From positions 377,859 through 441,858 of the forward strand of contig MNCI01002038.1 of assembly GCA_015680685.1 (NCBI GenBank): a stretch of 64,000 nt of DNA, written 5' to 3'. How positions within the stretch are numbered: the first letter of the stretch is position 1; each line of letters starts with the position of its first letter. The notes under the pieces are model-generated. The model had not been told where the DNA came from. It did not search any database and saw only the letters and a list, made by a program, of their open reading frames with translations. Both the position numbers and the translations under genes were made by a program. This DNA comes from Gnetum montanum (lineage: Eukaryota > Streptophyta > Gnetopsida > Gnetales > Gnetaceae). Positions 56,481 through 64,000 of this stretch are shown here, one piece after another.

Positions 56481-56876
56481 AAATCTCTCATAGAGGGGAT
56501 TTGGGCCTTGCTTGCCTTGTTTACCATGGAGCTTTAGTGCTCCATTGTTGGTTGCTTGTTGCTAGAGCCTCAGTGCTCTATTGTTGGTTGCTAGTTACTG
56601 TGGCCTCCTTAGTTGGTTGGGCCATTGGGATGGAAGACAAGGGGATATGCTTTGCTAGGCCTAATGCCCTTTGCTTCTAGTGTTGTTTGAGCATTTGATA
56701 AATGAGGTGCTTATTAGGCCTTCCAGTTTGTCATCTCGTTTGTTTATTGGCATTGCTTGTAGGACAGGGCCTTGGGTGAGTAGGGGTTGATGCATTGTTG
56801 ACCATCGAACTCCCAACAAGCGGGGAATTTGCACGTTGCGACACCCTTAAGATGAAGGGTTTTTAGACTATTGTTG

Positions 56877-59283
56877 CTACAATGTGCTTGGGGCCCTAAC
56901 TACAAAGGGTGTTATGGATGCCCGAGGTGGTGCTCTAATGACAAAAGGGATCCTTAGACTAGCTGATGTTGAGGAGGCCCTAGGGTTACCCAAGGATGCA
57001 TGAACCATGAATGGTTCTTGTGCCAATGATGAGTCATCATCAACACTGATGGCATTGATGATGCATCCTACATGGCTTGTGTTGAGTGGATCCTTGTAAA
57101 CCCTCTTTGATTGGTTTTGGGGGTACATTGGGTTGGTAGCATCAAGGAAAAACTCACCCTTGTCTATCATGTGTTGGATATCATCTTGCAAAGCTGTGCA
57201 GAAGTCTATATCATGACCTTACAATTTGTGATATTGGCAAAATCGGTCCAATCTGAAATGCTTAGGGACCAGAGGATTGTTAGGAAGTGCAGTTGAAGGA
57301 TTTTTGAGGAGCTTGCAATATCGGTCATGCTACTTGCGAGCATCCTTGGACATTTTCTTATACTAGATGCATCCAACATGAAGCACTTGCTCTAATAGCT
57401 CTGATCATTTGATGGGTAATGGTGTATACTTCAAGCGATCCTTGCATTTGAAGTTAGGCCTTGTGGTAGCTAGTGTCATTACTGTTGATGATGTGGGCTA
57501 GTTGTTTTCCACTTTGCTAGAGCTAGCCACCTTATTATTGTTGGCTAAAGCCTTGGGTGGCTTGGCCGTTGGTTTAGCATTGGCTATCTTAGCCTCATTG
57601 GCCACTGTCACAACAATTGTGATTGCCTATTTACCTTTGTCCTTGTCTTTCTCCTTCTTCATGTGTAGGTTTTTGTAGGCCACATAGGCCAAATCCTTGC
57701 TAGCCTCCACCACATCCTGAATGCGTTTGGTTTGAGCAAATGCTTAACTTAGGGATTGTAAGGCAAGGTAGTACAGCTTCAACTTGATAAAATCATTTAT
57801 TGCACCTTTGAAGATGGCCAACAAGTGTGTCTCCACGATAGGCTCACAGATCTCATTGAGTGACATGCTCAACCACTAGATGAATTTTTGCACAGGCTCT
57901 AAATGACCCTACTTTACTTACATCAACTAATCCAAGGTCACTTGAGGCTTCAAATCATATTTGAAGTGAATGAAAAATTGGGTAAGCAATCCCTCCAAAG
58001 AGGTGATGGAGGCCCTAGGAAGCATGTGGTACCAATCTAGTGCCTTTCCAGTTAGGGACATGGTGAACATGTAGATGATGCCATTTGGCCATGCCTACAG
58101 TAAGAGGCATTCTGACCAAAAGGTCACTAGATGGAAGTTAGGATTTCCTTCACCATTGTATTTCATGAACTGTGGGAGTGGGACCCTTGTGGGTAGTGCT
58201 AGTGGTGGAACTATAGGACTAATTGGATTATCTTAATAGAAGTCCATCACATGGACGGTTTCTAAGGAGGTGTCCTTAAGCTACTTAACCTCCTTGGTAA
58301 GGCTTTGGATCAGCTGGAATGCTTGATCTAGGTTAGGTGCAGTTGTAGTGGCAAGCTACATGGGTTGTGCTGCTTGCTATGGTTGTTGGATGGTCCACAA
58401 CCCAACTCTGAGTTGCATGACCACATGTGATGCCTATTGCATGGGCTGTGCCATGGACATAACACTTGGGCCCCACCATAGGTTCATGGGTTGGGTCATC
58501 ATAAAGGGTGCCAGTGTGGTAGGCAGGTTGAACAATTCCTGAGTCATGTATGGTGGGTTAGGAACATGAATGGTGTGCATGTAGGGTTGCGTAGGCATAA
58601 TGGTTACTACTACAGAAGGCTAGATGATCTAAATAGGCTAAATCGACTAAATAGGCTAAATAGGTTGTGAAGGCTACACAGGGATGGTGAAGGGCACATT
58701 AAAGGGAAGACTATAAGGTGGAGTAGCATCCTGGTGCATCTACAACATCTAGTGAGTTGCCACCATAGGTGTTGACCTAGGCAATGACACCAGGCTGCAG
58801 GATTGTGAAGGAATGAAAGTAAAGGATGTCTACTAGAATGATGCATGAAATGGGTTCTCATGCTTGGATTGAGCCTTGAACTTTTCCAGCTCCTCTTGGA
58901 GGGGCTTCTTGTAGTTTGTCCCTTCCTCATAGCTCATGTTGTAGACGAGGTTGTCCAACATCCATTGGTAATCTTTCGTGAGCAGGACAAAGTCAAGATT
59001 GGAAGGGAGCCATTCTCTCCTGTCACGATACATGATTTCATAACTATTTTTGGCTTCCATTTCTTGGTGGTCTAAAGGAAAACCTGCCTAGAGTTTTTTT
59101 CAAACGAAGTTATACTATTCGTCATTGAGCACCATGACCTCAGGAGGCAAGCTGTGCTACCTAAGAGATTGCTTCTATGCTAGGATAGGGCCCCCAATCC
59201 TAAGAAGGTTAATTTGTATTTCCCACTAAATAGGCTAGGCAACAACCGCATTTGGAGTAGAGGTTGAAGGCTATTCAGGATTC
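56877..59283 (-). pseudogene. Retrotransposon gag polyprotein (element 3)
   Basis: Start near 59283 (MNPE, then a stop, STSTPNAVVA). YEIMYRDRREWLPSNLDFVL (59060-58980) matches elements 1 and 2. A proline/glutamine/methionine-rich spacer follows (58960-58330), then the gag domain in broken frames (58100-57740; complement of tggtaccaatctagtgcctttcc), and MQDDIQHMIDKGEFFLDATN (57191-57130) with repeats of an FVIRAPPRAS-like segment after it. There are many stops. Confidence 0.7.
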
Positions 59284-59661
59284 ATGGTGCAAAGGGAAAT
59301 GCAAAAGGGTGCTTATGCAAAATAGAAAGAAAAATGACTAAGTGCTAAAATGCAGAAAATATCTAAGTATAAAAAATGCAGAAAAATGGATAACTGTAAA
59401 TTTATTAAAAAAATGCTAACTCTAGTACTATGCTTAGAGCTTAATACACTCACTATGCTAGAGCTAGCTACGCTCTATTGAGAACCCAGAATTTGGTCGA
59501 GTGCAAGTTATGCACTTTGGTGTTGTTTAGTAGGCTTCTAGGGGAACCAACAATGGGGTCCAGTCTATACCAATAGTGCAGAGTTCACACAAGGTAACAA
59601 CCAAGGGATGGTTGAAGAAGGAAATGATGAAGGTCCTCCTTCTAGTGCTAGAAATCTATAG
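59284..59661 (-). other. Leader and PBS of element 3
   Basis: Between gag start and 5' LTR. The minus strand reads TAGCACTAGAAGGAGGACC at about 59655-59636, the decayed form of the shared PBS. The leader is AT-rich with A runs (59310-59400). Confidence 0.6.
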
Positions 59662-61314
59662 TGACCAAAAACATTAGGGGCTGAAACGGAACATTGAGAG
59701 GTCCACGGTTGCATAGTTTTGACCCTGCTTCTGCATGAGGGCCTACTGGGAATGGAGGTGGGGTTCTTGGGATGGTCTTTTCAATCAAACTAGGACTTAC
59801 GAGTGTTAAAATGGAATGAGTGTTAAGGTGTTGATATGATGTTTCACACTATCCATGGATGTGAGCATAATAGGTGTTTTGGGCACGAAAATGAGGGTGC
59901 AAACATGCGAAAACTTGCTTAAATGGTGAAAAATTGTAAAGAAAATGCTAAAATGCTAGAGAAAATGTAAAAAATGTGTAGAATGTGAGCAAGAGAGAGA
60001 ATGGCACCATCCCAAATGAGGGGGGAGTGTAGTCAATTGCAAAGAAAAGGATTAGGAGGTACACAATGTATAACAGGTGTAGTAGGTGAGCATAGTCACA
60101 GTCTCAGGATGTTTGGCTATGAAAAACTAATGTTGCAATGGAGTCTAAGCCTACGAGGTTGGTTACTGCAATGTCCTATGTGTTGTGATGGTGTACGGTG
60201 TGCTAGGTAGTATACAACAATGTCGAGGTGTCCCAAGGTTTGCCAATATGCTAAGTGTGCTTAGGTGCTAGGGTGTTGAGAAAGCGAGTTTTCTAGTCGA
60301 ATTTTTGAAAATGTCAACTCCTAAAATGTGAAGCACAGGGTATTTATAGGCTTAGGGTTTGCATAAACTATAGATTGGATGCCATGTGGCAGAGGGGTAG
60401 TTGGAACTACGCTAGCCCCAACTATGCTCCTAAGCAAATGGTGTTCTTCTGGTGTGCTCCAATGGACCCCATGAAACTACTAGACTATGACTACGCTGTT
60501 GAGATTGCATGTGTGAGTGCTAGGAAAAGTACCTAAAAATAGTGCAAAATAGTGCAATTTGGAGACTATGCTCTGGGACTACACTACCCACTCTCTCAAA
60601 TAGTTTAGAGTGTAGGTACAATTTAGGGGCAAATAGGGGGTGCAAATGAAATGCAAATTGTTGTTCTTGCTTGCTGAAGGAATGTTGGAGCTGAAATGTA
60701 GGCTAGTGCTAAGTTCTGAAAGCTTTTGAAGGTAGTTTTGGTAGACTATGCTGACTACACTCTAGAGCATAGCCCCAAGAGTTAGGCAAATCTTGCCAGA
60801 AAATGATGCTCTTTGCAAGCTATGCTAGCTATGCTCTAGAGAATAGTCCTAGAGGTGTGAGCATAGCCTTGACACTTGGAAAAGTCTGGCAAAGATGATG
60901 TGCCCATGTAGACTATGCTAACTATGCTCTAGAGTGTAGTAGGGAGTGTAGGCTCAGGAGTTAGAAAATTTGCCAAACTATTTTTTCCATCCCATACAAG
61001 CTCAACAACCTCTAAGCTAACACTTAGGCAAATTTGCAAAACTAGTTCCAAGGCTAACTATGCTGACTACACTCTAGAGTGTAGTCCCAACAATGTGAGC
61101 GTAGCTAGGACACTTAGAAAAACTTGCAACTATTGTTGACACTTTGAAAAATTTTGTAGATATGGATTATTAGTGTCAACTATGCTAACTATGCTCTAGA
61201 GCATAGTCCCAGCAATGGGAGCATATTCTCAACACTTAGACAAAATTTGCCAAGCTTTGACACTTAGAAAAATTTATAGTTAAGACCTAGGAACCCAAAT
61301 TTGGTGGTGTTTCA
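59662..61314 (-). repeat. 5' LTR of element 3
   Basis: Plus strand TGACCAAAAAC...GGTGTTTCA, 1653 bp against 1643 bp for its partner. Minus-strand TATA box at 60348-60341. Motif array at 60415-61240, including a perfect 20-bp palindrome ACTATGCTCTAGAGCATAGT at 61188-61207. Confidence 0.88.
60415..61240. repeat. ACTATGCTCTAGAGCATAGT palindrome array (5' LTR, element 3)
   Basis: Facing motif pairs (actatgct...ctagagcatagt or agtgtagt) recur about every 100-150 bp with the linker phrase acacttagaaaaattt between clusters. The clearest is the perfect palindrome at 61188-61207. Confidence 0.85.
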
Positions 61315-61946
61315 ACCTGTAATACATAAGTTACAAGATTTAACCAATAGGTAAATGGCTTGCCAATGAAATAACAAGCTCAATAGATAAATTATACAAT
61401 GGGAAGCACGAATGAATTTTTATACCCAAAAAAAAATATTAATCATGAACATCACATACTGAACACTTGCTTAACACTAGGTAGACAATATCAAAAAAAT
61501 ACAAAAAGAAAAAACTTTCCAATTTAGGATAGTCTACTTAGATGTATAAAATTACAATTAATACTTTTAAAAAATATATGAATAAAATTAATTATTAGTA
61601 GGAAGGAAGATCCTAGTCCTAATAGCATTTACATCACTTTTCAATATCCATGTTTGAACTTCGAATAGGAAAAGGATTCATGATATTGAGTTGTGACTTA
61701 ATACTAATATTTGTATCAAAGTAAAATAAAATGGTAGCACATCTTCTAGAAGATCTTCACCTCATTACCTACTATTAATCTTACATTGAGAATCTTTACC
61801 ATCAGCTATAATCTTCTTATCAACACTAGTTGTAATGTTTGAGTTAATAGTATTTTTATTAGACAAGAAAAAATTTACCTTATAAGCTATATGTCTAGGT
61901 TACTCAATACTTTCTTTACTACTGATAGAAATACATAGAAGAGCTT
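61315..61946. other. AT-rich spacer between elements
   Basis: No ORF or repeat recognised. Separates element 3 from the LTR at 61947. Confidence 0.5.
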
Positions 61947-62722
61947 TGATGAGTGACGAGGTAGCCCTACACTCAACCATACAAATACGAGTGTTTCACG
62001 CACGATCTGGTCAAATTCCAAGGACTAAGTGCTTATGCGCCTTCGTGGAACAATAACTGGTTGATTAATCATTATCTTCCCAAACTTACTTGTATGTCAT
62101 AGTTGTATGGTTAAGTAAGCTTGAGGCATATGATTTTTATGGCTTTTATGTGTTTTATATCCTACACTAATAAGGAAGGGAGAGAGAAATAACTAAGTAA
62201 CTAACCTAATTTAACTATTCATTAACTAAGTTCTAAGTACTTCTAACACCAGTATCCATTCCCACTTTCCGTACACCTCTTGAACTAGTGCAATGCTGCT
62301 GGGATTACCAAACGCTAATCATTACTAGGTTACCAAGCGCTACATGCATGCTTGAAGCGGTCGTACTGAGTGTATTTAACTAAGAGAGTTGTAAGGTGAG
62401 AGAGATCATTAATTAACTAGGAAAGCATTAAATAACAATTAACACTAATTAATCTATTCTGTATGCTGCAAGGTTTATCATAAATTTTGTCTTTATTGCC
62501 TTACACAAAGTGTGCTCAGGTACACAATGCTCGAATAAAGATCTGTTCACTCTATGACTCCTACTATGGGCACGCAAAAATAATTCTAACTCTAGAGGGA
62601 AAAAATGGCAAGAGTTTGGCTAAGGGACTAACTTCTAACTATTGGAAACCAAGGGCATCACCTCTTATTTATAAGCAAGAAGGCAGGCCGCGATATCGCA
62701 TACGCGATATCACGGTTCATCA
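61947..62722 (-). repeat. 3' LTR of element C
   Basis: Same inverted ends and colinear sequence as 7166-8022 (reverse complement) and 10587-11390. It contains gcgatatcgcatacgcgatatcac at 62689-62714 beside the TATA box. Confidence 0.85.
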
Positions 62723-64000
62723 TACCCCCATGACTAAATGAAAACTCATCCTCGAGTCCCTTACAAAATATTGGGAAGGTATGGGATTATTAACTGAATG
62801 ACCATGGATGATGGAATGGCTGGACTGACTCAACATGCCCAATGAACAGATCAACAATACAATACATGACAGCATTAGTCCTCATGATCACAAAAGTGAA
62901 CATTGTACATAAATGACATCTAACCTTATTTGGTAGCTGGAAGAGAAGAAGGAGAGAGAGAGAGAGGAATAAGACGTGTTGTTGCCAATGCCAATATTGC
63001 GCCTTTTATTGTTTGTCCATAGCCATGCCACCAATCTTGCTCCTTTCATAAACGTTCCAATTCTGGTCCATCTTGAGTGTTTCCTCTAGGCCCAGTCCAT
63101 TGTTGTATGATCGTCATTTGCACACAAAACAAAATCATAAATGAGTGAGCTAGATAAATTACAATGCAGTTGATACCTTGCCTCAATGTAAAGTGCATTG
63201 GTTGAGTTGTGGTTATGGTAGATAATGATTCTAGAGATTTAACACTGGTGACTACCTAAGGTGCAAGGGTTAGAAAAAATTAAAAAAATTATGCCAGGGC
63301 CCCCATGACTAGGAGCAAACCTCTGATAACAATAGGATGGAAAAAGATAAGGAATAGGAAAAATGGAGAAAAAGCAACAATGGCAACGTGAGGAAAATGG
63401 ATGTCATGGATGGGGATGAAACAAAAAATTGTTGATTATAGAAAATGTTTAAGGGAAAGAAGTTAACAAATGCACCAAAAAGGAATGCCAGTGGGTCCTC
63501 CCCAAAGCAGGCTCGTGCCTTTAGTGCCCTGACAAACTCACAAACCAAAGAGTCCGTGGGCTCTAGGAATGTCAATTGGAAGCAAGAGTTAAGAACTTAC
63601 CCATAAGAAATTACCAAGGAAGAACAATGCATCAACCAAGATACAGACTAATGATAAAACTAGCAATGAGGTGAGAAATTGAAAAGAAAGGTGGAGAGTA
63701 GAGAATGGAATGGAAACCCCAGAACAAGGTTGTGTAAAGTCCCTTGTGTGTTTCATGGTTAATGTGACCAAGTAGGACTCATTCCAAATCCAAGCTCAAA
63801 AATTCACATTCAGTGACCTCGCATCAACACATTTGACCAGCCCATCCCCTTGAAGCAACAAAAATGCCTCTACAAAAATTCACCACCATTCCGAGGAGAG
63901 CAAGGTGGAGAACTAGGAAGCAAGAAGGGACCTTAGTTAGAGGGAACCTTTAGGCATGGGTAACATATCTTTGCAGTTCCATAAAAAGTTCTTGTAGCCC
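61947..64000 (-). mobile_element. Athila-like element C, 3' LTR and 3' internal region
   Basis: 3' LTR 61947-62722 (plus strand TGATGAGTGACG...GTTCATCA), minus-strand TATA box near 62672-62665, and a palindrome at 62689-62714. The polypurine tract (complement of tacccccatgac) follows, then internal sequence that matches the complement of 5870-7165. No coding domain is seen. The element continues beyond 64000. Confidence 0.75.

Larger units (their letters stand above)
50698..61314 (-). mobile_element. Tat-like LTR retrotransposon (element 3), gag-protease only
   Basis: Minus-strand element: 5' LTR 61314-59662, PBS about 59655-59636, gag 59283 to 56877, linker and protease 56480-55490, GGCCTAAAAC repeats 55230-54880, a spacer with plus-strand gene-like segments, polypurine tract, 3' LTR 52340-50698. 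No RT, RNase H or integrase is found between protease and 3' LTR, so it depends on another element. Flanking 5-mers (tgtag and acctg) do not match, so the target duplication is lost or the ends recombined. Confidence 0.8.

Noticed and set aside
50698-61314. Target-site duplication for element 3
   Set aside because: The five bases outside the two LTRs (tgtag and acctg) do not match, so none is claimed.
5870-64000. Elements D (5577-8022) and C (61947-64000) as two ends of one element
   Set aside because: Both are 3' ends (polypurine tract followed by LTR) in opposite orientations, so they are separate copies of one family.

Overview
The window is nuclear DNA of a land plant, almost certainly a seed plant with a large, repeat-rich genome. 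This rests on plant-type Ty3/gypsy lineages (Tat-like and Athila-like), a Ty1/copia element, a plant L1 LINE with a zinc-knuckle ORF1, tRNA-derived SINE copies and a RabA/Rab11 GTPase with a phase-0 intron. A gymnosperm or similar large-genome lineage is plausible, but the sequence alone does not prove it. There is no bacterial-type operon, CRISPR array or rRNA. Two assembly gaps are present: one N at 3427 and 751 Ns at 38387-39137.

Layout. (1) 1-5576: minus-strand Tat-like gypsy element, cut by the window edge (protease, gag, PBS, 5' LTR). (2) 5577-8022: plus-strand Athila-like 3' end with its 3' LTR. (3) 8023-9580: LTR of a second Tat-like family, into which the previous element inserted. 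(4) 9581-10586 and 31599-32472: one Ty1/copia element split by a 21-kb nested insertion. (5) 10587-31598: minus-strand Athila-like element with paired LTRs and a GTAAT target duplication; it carries gag and a plant-transposon ORF but no pol that I can see. (6) 14256-26663: plus-strand Tat-like element inside (5), with 1550-bp LTRs and a CTATT target duplication. It has gag, protease, RT and RNase H but no integrase. (7) 32894-34731: the only intact host gene, a two-exon RabA GTPase on the minus strand. (8) 35470-38280: two degenerate LINE fragments lying tail to tail. (9) 38271-43450: minus-strand L1 LINE with long, lightly damaged ORFs. (10) 43870-44080: subtilisin-like protease fragment. (11) 44080-50697: AT-rich DNA with an ancient Athila-like LTR and at least four SINE copies. 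(12) 50698-61314: minus-strand Tat-like element with LTRs, gag and protease but no RT. (13) 61947-64000: minus-strand Athila-like 3' LTR and 3' internal region.

The most striking pattern is in the LTR promoters. Each Tat-like LTR family carries a dense, degenerate array of a short motif upstream of its TATA box. The three versions can be read as one core, AGCGTA, followed by a family-specific trinucleotide (TAC/AAC, ATG or GTC), blurred by CpG decay. The Athila-like LTRs carry a related palindrome, GTGATATCGCGTA and its complement, next to their TATA box. I know of no named feature that explains this shared architecture. It is the best candidate here for something undescribed, for example binding sites for an element or host regulator, or hairpin-forming DNA.

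Nesting gives a relative order: copia insertion beside the RabA gene; then the 8023-9580 family and the 21-kb Athila-like element; then the Tat-like element inside the latter and the Athila-like element at the left; then, probably, the leftmost element. Almost all transposon ORFs are broken by stops and frameshifts and should be read as relics.
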